Below are positions 10,901-25,500 of a DNA stretch of 64,000 bases, piece by piece. Numbering within the stretch: the first letter of the stretch is position 1; each line of letters starts with the position of its first letter. Made by a program: the position numbers and the translations under genes. The stretch comes from Brachionus koreanus (lineage: Eukaryota; Rotifera; Eurotatoria; Ploima; Brachionidae): contig PJRA01000343.1 of NCBI GenBank assembly GCA_016987375.1, positions 671,554 to 735,553 on the forward strand. The letters run 5' to 3'. The notes under the pieces are model-generated. The model did no database searches. It was not told the origin of the DNA and saw only the letters and a program-made list of their open reading frames with translations.

Positions 10901-13900
10901 TAATTATAAAAGTTAAAATTTAGACAAAATAAAGTTAAAAATCTTTTAAAATTACTAATTAAATCCTATTTTTGTATTGCCTTGGATCGAATACACATTT
11001 TTGTAGTGAAATACTCAAAGTGTAATTTTTTTTAATAAACTTAAATCTTTAAAAGCTTTTAACAATGACAGTTGAAATTTGTTCAATAAAAATTTCAAGT
11101 TTATTTCATGTCAATAAGAAGCTTGACAATTCATTTTCGCTTTTTTGTGCGACTCGTGTTTTATTTTAGCAAATGATTAAAGACACATATTAAACAGAAT
11201 GATTTATAGGTTAAAATATGTTAACAATTTGAAAGCTTTTAAATTTCAAGAATTAATAAAATAAAAAATTTCTAATTAAAAAACTTGTTCTTTGTAAGAG
11301 TAGCTGGATGATGACAAGTCAAGTCCAGTTTGTTATAAAAGAAAGTGAAAATTAAACTCAAAAGTTTTTATTTAAAAAATTGACAATGATTTTTTTCCTA
11401 CAACTACTACTACCACTACTACCATGGACATCATCTAGTCACAAGCTTTCAATTTAAATTTAGACTAATGGGGTTTTTATTTTAGCATAGTTTGTTTTTT
11501 GTTTAGGTATTACATCTGCGAACCATTGATAGTCATTAATTTACCTAGAATAGACCTGATCGAATTTGTCATGCATCAATTAATTTTGAGTTTATCTTGT
11601 GATTGTTTTTTTTTTTTTTTTTGTTTTTTATTTTACTAATGTCAATCGAGCAAATAGGTTTTAGAGTTGTTCTCATTTGACCAGTCTTGCATTTTAGAAT
11701 CGTTCATTAGCTTTAGCAAGTTGGATACTTTAATACATGTCTCGGAATTAAAAGAACTGTTTTTGAAATTAATCAAAATATTTAGGTGATTTTTTTTTAT
11801 TTTCTATTATTTAATTAGTAAATATTGGTAATTTTTTTTTTATTAAAATCTATTTACTTCAAATAAAAGTCTGATTTAGAATAATAGCTAAATAGGCCAT
11901 ATATTGGCGAAAGAATTTATTTACTAAAACAATTTTAAAAATCAATAAAAAACTTAAACGAGAACATTCTAGCTAGTTGAATTCAACAGTTTAGAAGATG
12001 GCAAATACACTCAAATCAACCTATGTTTACTGGCTTCTAGTACTTGACCACTTGGGTCTAGAAAAGAAGCTGATAAGAATTTTAAAATTTACTCTAAATT
12101 CTCTGAATACAAAATCTAATAAAACAAGATTAAGATTGATAAGTTAAATTTTTATTTTAAAGGTTTTCCACTCGGTATTTATAATGATAGTTCTCATTTA
12201 TGCAATCAATTTCTCAGCAAGGCATTGGGAAGGACTTGATAAGGTCAGAATAAGGAACGTTTTGAATAGTCATGATCCGAATTTCACTAATTGCAAATAA
12301 AATCTATGGTGCTGAATGCTCACAATGCCTCTAGCAAGTTCAAATGATCCAAATTTAATAAATGAAAAAAAGAAAAAATTAATTTTGTTTTTGTTTAATT
12401 TTAATTTTAAAATTGCATTAGAGAAAGCTAACTTTCTAGATTTGGATATTTTTTATTAAACAAATAAAATAGAAAAATAAAGCACAAAAATGCATTGATA
12501 GAGCATCTAGAGCCTTGGATTAAGTAATGTTTTAAGATTTCGGATACCTAGAATAATAAGCTAATATTACGATACTTTGTTTTCTATTTTTCCATTCTAT
12601 TATTGTTTTTGTTTTAAGTTACCTTGTTCTGACCATGCAAAAAAAATAAAATCTCTATGAAATTATTTTGTATGTTTTTAGCTTAGATAAAAACTAAAAA
12701 AAAAAGCAAATAAGCAATTTAGAAATTAAGTCTTTAAAATTAATTATTTTTATTTATTTTTTTTAAATTGAACTAAAATCAAAAAGTTCTATCTGATCTA
12801 TCGATGAGATATTTAATCTGGGATTCTTTGCTAACAAATTTGTTCCACTCATCAACAAGTCAATAAAATGACAGCAATTGAGACGATTAATAAGCTAATT
12901 TAGGCAAGTAAACTAAGCAAACATAGCCAACAATAGGCCCAAAATTCAGCACCATGTAATCGAAATTAAGGTAAAATTAGAGAAGAACCCGGGGTAAACT
13001 TGAAATGGCTTACATGACATATATTACTTTGTATAAATAAAAAAAAGAAATTTCTTATTGACAATTTTTATTTTAAAAACAAAATAATTGAGACCTTTAC
13101 AAACAAAAAATTAAAGTCGAGTTTACTATTTCTTTCTCTATTAATTGTGTATTTAACATTTGTTTGTAAATTTGTTTTCGAGTACCGGATTCTTTTAGAC
13201 CCATCGATCGGACAACCATGGTTACACTAGAACATTATTCAATAGCGATCATCGTGTCCAGTGTGTGCTTTTCGAATGAAATTACGGCTTCAATTGAAAA
13301 AAAAAATTATTAAAATTTAAAGAACTAGTTTTCTATTGTTTTTTTTTTCTTCTAATTTGGTTTATTACGAAGCACTTGGTTGAAAGGACGCTCGAATTTT
13401 TTCAAATATTTATTTTAAAATCAGGATTTGAGCTGAATAAAATTTATTAAAAAATATTAGCCAACTCAAGTAGCCGATTCGTCTCGTCGACTAAACTCAA
13501 CTTTCCAAAGAGCCCACCATATCTCGGTGCGGTAAGTCAGTCTCTTAAGAGCAAGCCTTAAAGGATTACGAAGAGATAATTTTTTTTTTCTTTTTTACGC
13601 TCGATAAACTCGAACTAAAGGCATATTTTTCAAGCAACTACTTAAGACTAGACTTGTACATAAATCTAAAAAAATTTAGTTATCTCAATTCAAGTGAATC
13701 TGATTTAGCGATTGCATTTCGAACCAATATTTAAAATGTATTTATCAATGTCAATCAAATGATGGACATGATTGCTAAAAATTTAATTATCTAACTATAG
13801 GGCTCTTGTTGATATTGCAATCAAAATGCAATTAAAATTCGCCGTGTCCATTTACACGTACATTATCAAGCTTTGATTTTAAAATTAAATGATTTATGTG

Positions 13901-16599
13901 ATTCGAGTTAAATTGTAAATTTTTTTTTTCAAGAATTTTTATTATAATTTTAAAATATTTGTTAAAAAAAACTAGAAAAAAAAACAGAAACATATGCTTT
14001 TTTGATATGGATCAACAAAATCCGAGCAGGACCTTTAAACAAATCTATTTATTTCGCTTAACAGATCCGGCTAGATCATTGTAAACGTCAAATTTACAAC
14101 ACACATATCTGTTTGTAATCTTAATGCCCCATTTTACATGATTTATTAATGCAATTTAAGCCTAAGCTTGCAAGATATTAAATCATTCCAAGCTCGAATA
14201 TTGTAGTTTAGTTTAGCTTAAATAAATTGGAAAAAAAGTTGGTCACTTAGATTAAGAGTCTTGAGGGAAAAATATCCGGACCAATATTTTCCTTGTAATA
14301 TGATGATTAGAGTATTTTTGCTCGGATTAGTAATAAATATTTTCAAGAGTGCTCTAGATGAAGTAAGCTTACCGGTCATAATAGAAGCCATTTTGACTAA
14401 TAATCATTTAAGTTTTATTTACAAAGCTGATTCAACCGGTTTTAATTAGCTAAGAGCTTTATTTTCTCAATTCTATAGAACTAGAACAATTGTTTTCCGA
14501 GCTCAATTTCAAATGTTATTATACAAATAACCAAGGCTGGTTATGCAATACCCAAATTACCTAGCTACCTAGCTCATGTGCTTTTAGTTTAAGAATTTAA
14601 TTCGGCTCCTGGGTTTTTGTTTTCCTTTATTGTTTGGCCAAAACATCAGTGCGCAATATTAATTATGTAAAAGTTGAAAAAAATGAATTATGGTGATTAG
14701 AAATGCTCAAATAGATATTCATTTATTTTATTCTCTTGTATTTTGATAATCCTCTTCTTCTTGTTTTTTTTTTCGTTAACACTTAAAGCGATGCGTGTAT
14801 TTTTCTCTATTTTATTTTTTTTTTTTGTATAAAATTAATATATCAATTATTATTTTAAATATTTATTAAATTTTGAACAAGATTTTTTTCAAACAAATTA
14901 GAAATAAATTAGAAAATAAAGCATAGACGACAACTCGAGTTAAATTAGAATTTTCTAATTGAAATTTCAATTAAAAAAGATGATTTTAAATTAAAATTTA
15001 ACTAAAAAAATTTTCACATTTTTTTGTTTTTAAACAGAATTATTTAAATTTAAATCTAATTTTTATTATTTCTAAAATAGGTTTTTTTGCATAAAAATTG
15101 AATGTTTTTTTGGCGATCACAGCCGCCTCAAGCAACATTGTGAGCTCGTATATCGCGCAGAAAATGGTGACACGAAATTTGTTTTTCAATTAAAAGTTAT
15201 TTTTAAATTGAAAATTTTCAAGTATTATCAATGTTTAGTTTACTTAAGTAAAGTCTATCAGTTCTAAATAAAAAAAAAAAAAACTAGTTTAATAGAGATA
15301 TTTTCTTTGTTTTAATTTGCGATCATAAAACCCAATTACTAGTTGATATCTTTGTCGAGGTCTCTAGTTGCTAGTTTATTGCTACTCGAGTTTGTTTATG
15401 TTCACGAATGGATAGCTCGGAAGTCACTGCACATGAATTATTAACCGGAAAGCAATTAACGTAGAGATTATTTATCGCTTTAATTGTGGTCCATTTAGTC
15501 CCACGTAATGCCAGCGCGCAAGAAGCAAATATTTGATAAGACTTAATATTTGTTTTGAGCCAATAAACCAAAATATTTTATTATTATTAATTTTTTTTTT
15601 ATTAATTTAAATTGAATTTTTGATAAGATTTTTAATGACTAAAGCCTAGTCGAAGCCGTTTTTCAAGAACCGATCTAAACCAGACTAGCAATCTGTGTTT
15701 TCAGCAAAATTTCTCAAGTTCAATCGCCAGATATTTTCTTATTTCATCAGGTCTCATCAGATTTAGGTTAACTGGTATAAATTTTATTACATCAAGTTGT
15801 ACAAACGATCATATTTTGAATGATTTTTGGGCCAATATCAAGCTCCGGCCTAGTTACGAAAAAAACAAAAGAGGCGAAAATCAGTCTTAATTACAAATTT
15901 GATAACTTTTACAATTTATTTCTAGCTCATATATTGACTAGTGAATTATTTGGCCAAAAGTAATTGAAAGCAATTTTTTTTCTCGTTTGGTTTAACTCTA
16001 AACATACCTTAATTTGAAATCAATCGGATTAAATAGATACAAAGAAAGTAGTTTTATTTTTTTTCTCAACATAAATAGATCTTTAGTCTAGATATTCTAA
16101 ATGATTTTTAGGCTATTAAGGCAAGTCTAATTTATTTATGTGTTTATTATTCGCTTTGAACCGGTCTTAATTACTCGTTAGCTGCTCTCATGGCCGAAAA
16201 TGGGTCTTAAAGGTCGCGGAAATTACTTTTTTTTCATGAAAATAGGATGCTTTGTCTTGAGGGAATATACGAATTAAAGACCTAGAATTTAGATGCAATT
16301 AGCTTAAAAGCAAACTTGGTATTTTTAATCTACTTTAGGGTCTCTAAGAATCTTAACTTGTTGTAAGGCTTGAGCTAAATTCAACTCGTCAAATCGCGTT
16401 AATTGCTCGGAAACAAACAAACTTAATCAGGTAGTCTTTGAGAACTCTAACAATAATTTTTTTTATGTTACTTTAGACTAAATGATTTAAATTTTGACGA
16501 AAAAAGCTTGTTTTTTATTATCGGTTTGTTCGTGGACCTAATAAAAATTCTAATTTAATTTTTATTAATTTTTGGTTTTTAAAAACGATGTAAATTTCG
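7974..16599. other. 8.6-kb region without recognised genes
   Basis: No ORF with recognisable product on either strand; short ORFs at 14261 and 15371 lack homology signals. Sampled by eye, parts (e.g. around 12000-12060 and 13460-13570) reach 40-48% GC, well above other intergenic DNA here (about 15-25%). Fewer obvious transposon remnants are seen than elsewhere. A short CTACTACTAC-type repeat is at about 11400-11425. It could hold regulatory DNA for the flanking genes or an unrecognised non-coding transcript. Confidence 0.5.
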
Positions 16600-19500
16600 A
16601 TGGAAACTTCAATGCAAAAATTACGAAATTTCGTTATATTTTTATTTATATTTTTTTGTTGTATCCAACATCGATTTTCCAATGCTCTGTGTCAATTCAA
16701 CGGGCTCGAATATCAAGTAAGAATTTTTAATAAGCAAATTTTTTTAAAAATTATTTCAACAAAAAAATGCAGAAATTTGCAAATGTTTTAAATTCAAAGC
16801 TGTTTAAAATATATATTTTTTGTGATGATGAATTTATATCTAGTTATTTTGATACTTGAATAATGGTCTGTATAAGCGATTTTTTTTCCACAAAGAAAAA
16901 TATTCCGAAATCTTGATAAATTTGGTTATATATTCTAGCAAATAAAATACGCCTTATCAGCAATTTTTTTTTATCAAGAAAATTTTTTTTAATATTTAAA
17001 TTTTAGAGTAATTTAAAAAAAAAATAATTTTTCATATCTCTGTTTTTTTAGTCATAAAAATTTTATCTTTTTTTTTTAAAGTAGTATTAAGTAAGTATTT
17101 TTTATTCATTCAAAATTTTTTTTCAATGCCTAAAAAATTTTGTCAAAAAATTAGAATTCAATTTTCTAATTTATTAGCTTTATTTGACTGATGAATTTAC
17201 AAAGAAAAATTTCTTTATTCACTTAAACTAAGCATTTTTTCTTAAATTCAATTATTTTATTTTATGAAACTTAAAAAATTTAAGCTTTTTTTAAAACTTT
17301 GTTTTCACAAGCAGTCATCAAGATTCTCAACACTTACTTTTGGTGATTTAATGGCCGTCTCTGACGATGCCCAACACTATTTGTAACCCATATATTTAAG
17401 TTAAAATATTTTATGCATTGAAATTTAAAAAAGCAAAAGCCTAAAATTTGTACAACTTTTATTTTTTGTGATAATAAAGAAATTTATACAATTATTTGAA
17501 TGTTATCTTCAATTTAAAAGAAAATTTTTATTTAGATTTTAGGTATTATTGAAAATCAAAATAAAAAAATGTTAATTCAATTTTTTGGAAAAAATATTAA
17601 CCTTTTTTTTTGTTAACGAAACTTATTTTTAAATTTTGAAAGAACTTAATATATTGAAATAACTCAAATTCTTTTAAAAAAAAAAGCTTTAAATTTAAAT
17701 AAATGATGATTGACAAATATCTATTATTTGTAAATAATTATCTCGATTGAAAGGAATACTCATATTGGGTTCATGGTTGCAATAATTGTACTTGTATAAA
17801 TTCGGTGCCATTTTGTGAAAATATCCAGTGTAAATACGAAGCATGCGAGCCTGGTCAAGTTCTCATGTTAAATGATGATAAATGTTGTCCTTCTTGTCAA
17901 GATCCCAAAAATTCATGCATTTACGACGGCTATTTAATAAATGTAATATTTTTACCTTAATAATTTTAGACAAGTTTTCAATTAATTTTCTTTTAGCACA
18001 ACACTGAATTTTCACCAAAAATTTGCACTATTTGCAAGTGCAAAAATGGGCAAATGGAATGCACTGAAAATTGCCAAGATCAAAACGAGATTAGCCAAGA
18101 TACGTTTAAAAACTTGCAGCAATCTATCGAACAACGCAGAGAATTGATTCGACAACAAAGAATTTTAATGACTGGACATGCTGATCAAAATATTTTATCA
18201 GAAAAATTAACTTCATCAATTTGTCTATATGATAATAAAATATATCAATATAATACTACTTGGTCTCCACTGAAATGTACCAAGTGCATATGTAGTTACA
18301 ATTCTGTGGTTGATTGTTATGTTCACGAGTGTCCAAAACTTGATTGCCCAAACGGAATCGAGAATGACCCTGATCAATGCTGTCCTAAATGCAAACAGAA
18401 AGAAACATGCTCACAAAATGGTCTTACTTACAGAGATGGAGAATTTTGGACTAGCAAAACTGATTCATGTCTTCATTGTTCATGTTTTCAAGGAGATGTA
18501 ACTTGTTTCAGGCAGAATTGCACTTCACTTGCTTGTGCTAATGTATCCTTTAAATTTATAACTTATTTTTGAAAAACTAATATTTTGAAAAAAGGGAAAT
18601 ATACAGGTAAAAAAATCAGACCAATGTTGTGCTCAATGTGTTTCTAAAATGAGCGAGAATTGTGAATACCATGGAAAGTTGCATTATAACGGAGAAATGT
18701 GGTACACAAATGGATGTCAGCATTGTTCTTGTGTATCTGGCCGAGTTATTTGCATGAATGTAGAGTGCGAATCTAAATTTTGTCTAAAAAATGAAATCAT
18801 GGTCAAAAAAAAGGACGACTGCTGTATTACTTGTCGAAAACCTAAAGTGTGCTTAATTAACAATATTGTTGAAATTAAGGTAATATAATTTTGTTTTTTT
18901 TATACAAATAAAAAAGGACATGATACATGAAATTGATAAAAAGTTTAGAATTCTCTTAATTTAAGCTTAAAAAAAGGAATCAAAATAAAAAAAATTCAAA
19001 AAAAATTAAAATCCATTTTAGAATTTTTTTATGTTTATTTTTTTTTTATTTGGACAATAAACCGATAGCTCTTCATTTGTGTCCTAGATATTCTGTTAAA
19101 TAAAGCTTACCTTGGCTTAACAAAAAAAATACAAAAAGCATATTTGTTTAAAACTGATTATAAATTTAAAATTGTTCTATATTAAAATTATTTTTATTAT
19201 TATAGACATTTAAAAATCAGTTTCTTTAAAAAATAGTTTAAATTTCTATAGGAATAACAATTTTACGGTTGATTTGTAAATTTACTTCTCGATTAAGAAA
19301 ATGAGAAAGTGATTTTTTTTATTTTAAAATAGGAAGATTAATTCCGAATAATCGAAAATGATTCAATAAGATTCATGTTTCAAAATATTAAGATATGTTT
19401 TCAGTAAAACAATTTAAAGAGATAACATTATTTGAATAAATCTAAGCCTTTTAGTTTACAAAGATTGTGATTCAAAAAATTCATAATTTTTTATGGTCAA

Positions 19501-22500
19501 AAAATTTAATGAATCAAGAAAATTAATTGAGTTTTAAGTTTTTTTATATCAAATAATAAACATATTTCTCAATTTTGGAAACAATTATTATCTCCTATCT
19601 TAAGACATTTATAATGCAATTAGGAGATTTAGTACAAAAGGCATTACAAAAATCTAGGGTTTTTTTCAAGAGATTAAAAATTGGTTCTCTAAAAGAAGCA
19701 TAAATATTTTTTTGTAAGATTCTGCAAATTTTGATTTTTGCACTTTACGAAATATTATGACACAAAAATAAAATTTATTTTTCAACTGAACTTCCCTTAA
19801 AAAAATCAAAAAAGATTCTTTTAGAATTCTTGTTTAACACTCAAAAACCGGATGACTATTTTGACCCTTTTATTTAAATCTTTTTTAATACGTTTTTTCC
19901 ATGAAAATAAAATTGTTTTATAGAAAAAATTAAATAATTTTATAATATTTTTTATTTAAGATATGATTGAAAAAAAAATTATAAAAAAATGATTAAATTT
20001 TTTGAATAAAAACAAATAAAGGAAATTACAAAAGGGGTTCAAAAGACCTCTCCGGTTTTTGAGTGTTAAGATAAATACATTTTTAATTCAATTATGGAAA
20101 AGAAACTAAATGGTTTTATTTAATTATTGTAATTATTTTATTTTAATTTTAAAGGAAAATGAATTTTGGCTATCCAATTCAGTTGACTTGCATCAGAAAA
20201 AATCCTCGAACCCATGTAAACTTTGTCAATGCAATGATGGCAAAATTGAGTGCTATACAAAATCTTGTCAAAATAATAAATATCCAAATTTTGCCCATTT
20301 GAGTGTATTTTTGAACGAAAAAAAACAAATAAATGCCCGGACTATTCCATTTTTGACCGATTTTATAAAAAGCATGAAAAAGAACACCTTAATTTTTGTC
20401 TCGTCCGGACCAAAATATTCAAATTTGTATCTAAATGACAAAATAGTTAGACAATTTAAACTTAGTGATATTGCAGCATCGAAAATTTACTATAAAATTG
20501 AGAATAATCTTGATCAAGAAAACTATCAAAACGATCATGCTGTATTGTCAGTGGTGTCAGTCGATAATCGAACAGTGCATAATATTCTTTTGGAATTTGA
20601 ACTATTTAGATCAAATGAAGAAAGCGAATACGACATATTCAAGGCTCGCAAAGACGAGTCGTTTTTGCCACGATCGCTCAAACATCTCAATCAGGATCGA
20701 TCAATACGCGAACATAAAAATCTCAATCGGAACCAAAAGCCAAGAAAGACTATTTTTATTCAACCAGGCGAAGCAATAAAAATAACTTCAAATGAACTAA
20801 AGCCTAAAAATTTGCCAACAAGCACTGATGCACAAAAATTAATTTATTTCCTAGTCTCGTCAAAGCCCAAATACGGGGACCTCAAGTTAAAAAAAGTTTA
20901 TGCCGCGGACGAAATCGTGCCTGTCGGATGGACAAAAGTCAATGACTTGTATCTCGAAAAGTCGGTCAGAGAGTTTACCCAAAGTGACTTGGACAAAGGA
21001 AACGTATGGTATGAGCCTTATAACGAATTTCCGAGCTGTGGAACATTTGGCTTTGATGACCAATGCTTGGATGAGCTAAATCCAAAGTACGATCATTGTA
21101 TGTTTGAAGTGTACAATAAGGACAATCTTGGTCAGATAATATCAAAGGAAATTATTCATTTTAGCATTCAAAACGAGGTCATAAACGAAACTGTTCTTGG
21201 TCTCGAAGTCATTGAAAATCAAATAACCCCGCTGACTTTTTCTAATTTTGACATAGCTGGAATTGACTCAACGCGCGAGTATCTAATGTATCGTATCATT
21301 AAAAGTTTGTCAAAAGGTGAAGGACAATTAGAACATGCCAACCATCCTGGAATTCCCATTGAGACATTTACGCAAAAAGATTTAAACAAAGGCTTGATTT
21401 TGTACCATTCGCCCAAAGAAATAGGTGCAAATCCAAAAGAGTTTTTTTTCACTTTTGTGGTCACCAATGACAATAGAAGTGACACTTTTCCAGAAACTCC
21501 TTTTCATGTTAAAGTTGTGCCGGCTAACGACCAAGGTCCTATTTTCACCGAATCGGTATCAGAGGTCAAGCTTCTTCAAAGCGCAAGTCTAATATTACCC
21601 AGAGAACTGTTTGATGTGCAAGATCCAGACACTGCTCTAGACAATTTGATATTTAAAATAGAAAAAGCGCCTGACAATTTAATCATTGAATTGCGCAATA
21701 AAGGCCAACGCTATGTCATTTCAAAAGATGACGGATTTACAATCCAGGAGGTTAGAGATGGAACATTTAGATTGATTCATAATGGAGCTAATATTAATAA
21801 CGATTCGATTAGAATTTCCGTATCGGACAATAAGCACATGTCAATAAAGACCATCAATATAAACATAAAGGTTGTCGATCGGATGGCGCCGAGAATTTCG
21901 GACAGATCGACCATGCTGCTAAGTGTGAAAGAATCACAGACCAAGAGTATTAGGAGAGAAAACTTGGCCTTTTTGGATGATCATAGTTCTCCAGAGCAAA
22001 TATTCTACAAGCTAAATTCGAATACAAAATTAACTGGTCGATTGTATAACAAAAATAAATTGATTGAATTGAATTCAATGTTCACTCAAGCAGATATCGA
22101 TTTGCAAAATGTTAAATATGAATCGCCGCAAGAAATCGGTCAGAATATACTGACTGAAATTTTGAGCTTTGATGTGGCTGATAAGGAGGCAAATGTGCAA
22201 AAAGATCAGCTATTTACAATCAAGGTTGAGCCAGTGGATAATCAGGCGCCAGTGGTGCAAGTAGTTCAGGATTTGAATGTGGAAGAAGGTGGATATGTAA
22301 TTCTAAATGAAAGTTTTATTCAAGTCAGAGATGTTGACTCTGGCAAAGATCAGCTAAATGTTGTTATTGATTCACAGCCTAATTTTGGATATTTGGAAAG
22401 CATTCACAAGGGTAATAGAGATTTTTTATTTGTCTTATTCTAATGATTAATTAATGTGCTTGAAATGATATTTTATTTGCGTCATGTACTATTTGTTTAG

Positions 22501-25500
22501 CTAAGGTAAATAATCAAAAAAATAATTTAGCAAAATTTTTATTTAGATATTTTTGTTGGTTGGAAATTGAAAAAAATATTGAGAAATGCTAGAATTTTAT
22601 TTTTAAAATCGAGTCCTGAACTAAAATTAAATTAAAAAATTTAGAGACTGGAAACAATTGTGAAATACTTACTTACTGATCACATGTAACATTTATAGAT
22701 ATCAATGTTGAAAGATTTATTAGAGAAATTAGTAAAATGCATATATTTAGGCATTCTATTTATTGACCTTTCTTTTATATTTGATTGTATTGAAATATTC
22801 ATGTCAATTTTGGTTATTTTAACACTTGTATTGTTTTAAAATAGCTTGAATATATTATGCTACTTGACAACAAAAAAAAATGTCAAACATATAAATAAAA
22901 GTACTTTAAAATTAATTAAGTTTCGTCAACACTCAAAGGACCGGTTTCAATTAGAAACCTTTTTTATGCTCTATATCTTTGGAACCGTTCATCAGATTTC
23001 AAAAAATCCAATTTTATTTTAAAATATTTATTCAAAATAACAGATTCAGAAAGTATTAGATGGCGATTATTATTTTTTTTTATTAAAAATTTAGTTTGGG
23101 TTTAGACTCCGACAGATTGGAATGGAGCTTACTCCTGCCTTTCAGTGCCATGAAAAAAATAGATGGATTTTAGTAATTATGGAAATAATAATGAATATGG
23201 TCATATGAGCAGTAATCAAAATAAGAGCTTCAGCATATTAAGTGTCAAGCAAATCTTTAAGTATAGATGATGATTATTATTTATAAGATATAAGATAGAA
23301 TTTATAAGATAGAATAAAGAAAGTTTTGAATTGTTAACGGTTATTTGAGTGTTAAAGAAAAATTTCCAAATTTTTTTTTATTCCGAAGAAGCTTTAGCTT
23401 GGTACATATATACAAATAAATCAAAAAATAATTATTAGAAATTTGGACTTTAAATTTTGGATGTTGCTTTTTAAGTAAAAGTAATAGTAAATAGAACAAC
23501 AACTTGAAATGTGAACAAGTTCAAGTAGAGCCTTTTTGGACTGTAGCTGTCGCATTTAGGCAAGGTTCCCATTCATTAATTTCTTTTACACTGTATGGAT
23601 ACTAACAATTAATTGAGTATTCTAGATATGCTTTTACAAGTGATTTGTATAAAAGTGTAGTGTTGTTATGTATAACTTAGACATCCAATATTATATTATG
23701 TTTTATAAATAATCCAAGATCTTTTTCACTTGAATTTACTTTATACCCTTGCCAAATTTTTTTTTTACTATCCTAGTGGATAATGGGGAGGAGCTCATCT
23801 TCTTTTCAAGTACCTTTTTGAGCATCAACTCCGATCTGACTCAGAGGCTACTGCATCGAGTTGATCATCTACACTGCAAATTTTACCCAGTCGAAACCGG
23901 TCCTCCATTTTTTGATGAAAGGGCTTTAAAACATGCGCCCCATATTGCAGAGATATTCTGAAGATTTTTCCACCCTCAGTGGCTTTTGAACTCTCGATCC
24001 TCTGCTTGCATGACTATGTGTCATCCAAATTAAGTCTTAATTAAAGAACTTAATACCTTATTTTTTAGGACATTATTCCTAGTTTAAAAATGGAGACATT
24101 TTTTTTTCACGAGAATAAGATAATTTAATTCATTTTGTCAATTTAAAATTTAAAAATTTTTAGATTAAACATTTAAAAAAGCTTTATTTTTATTTATTAC
24201 ATAAAGATGATGCTAGATTACACGGTGACAAATATTTTGATTGTAAATTTGGGTATTTTAGCTTGAATTAACTAAAAAAATGCTTGAGTGTCAGTCAGTT
24301 TTTTTTTTATTTAAAAATTTCCACAACTTAATTTACTTTTTAGTTTTGAAGTTAGTAAAATTTTATTTAAATAAAAATTGGTAAATTAATTTTAGTTTTA
24401 CATTTAGGTTTTAAATTATAAATAAACAAATAAAAAATCACACTAGAATAAGAAAATTGCTTTTTATCCCAATATATTCTGGTAAAGTCTATTTTTCTCA
24501 AGCATATTATTCTCCCATATTTTTCTCAACATTGGACTGTAATCGCTGAAATAGTTGTCGTTATTTTGGTACAATTGCTTAACTCTGGATCTTGTGTCGC
24601 CACTTCTCCACTTTGGAAATCTTTTTTCTTTGGTATTGTCTAATCCCTCATCAAGCTCTTTACTGAGTCTCTCTCTCAAAATAAATTCAGCCATTAGTCC
24701 CTTGCGAATTGTCTTCAGCAGTTCTACTTCAAATTGATCATCATCCTCAATAACACTTGCCTCGGCTTCATTTGACTTAGCCTGTTCGTCAATGGGTGTG
24801 CTATTAACAAAAACAACTAGGCCCAGAAGCAAAAGAAAAAAACTCTTAGTTGACAACATTTTTTAGTCTAAAAATGAAAATATTAACAATTTAGATTTTG
24901 AATCGAGTGTTCTTGAGCAAATCTAATAAAAACTTGAGATATTTTGTGTCAAGTTTTAATTAGCGTAAAAAAGAAATTAGCAAAAATTGATTTTATAAAG
25001 TGTTGCTTGTTAATTATTTATTGAGTGACGCAATGGACTGAGAATTCAATCTACTAAATATTTGATGTCTCATTGTCAGTCAACCATTAGGAGAAATAAT
25101 TTTGCCAAAAAATTATTAAATATTTATTAAGATTTTTCAGGCAAGTACCCACCGCGCTGAAATCGATATTTTTCTTATAATAAACCAAAACTAAGGTCCT
25201 ACGGGAAATAAATTTGAAGAAAAATTTTTTTTTCCCAAAATTACTTAATTCTCTTATTTTATATAAAGGATAAAATTCTAAGCATGCTTGACAGCAATTA
25301 TTAAAAGTAAATTAAATTTAAGAAAATTAGTCGTAAATGCTAATCCTTAATTTGACATTGTAAATTAAATAGACTTACAATTTATCAAAATATTAGCCTG
25401 TTTGACATAATAGTAGATTAAGGCATGGGATTTAATAAGACTTTTAAGTACCCTTGGCGTCGATCAGCTTAAAATTTTAGTTCAAATAACTTTTATATTT

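Noticed and set aside
14261..14449. 62-aa ORF in the gene-free tract
   Set aside because: Starts at TTG, no family resemblance, no flanking splice or promoter signals.
15371..15571. 66-aa minus-strand ORF
   Set aside because: No recognisable product and no supporting signals.
23749..23961. 70-aa plus-strand ORF in FRAS1 intron 5
   Set aside because: Overlaps antisense LINE-derived sequence and has no recognisable domain.
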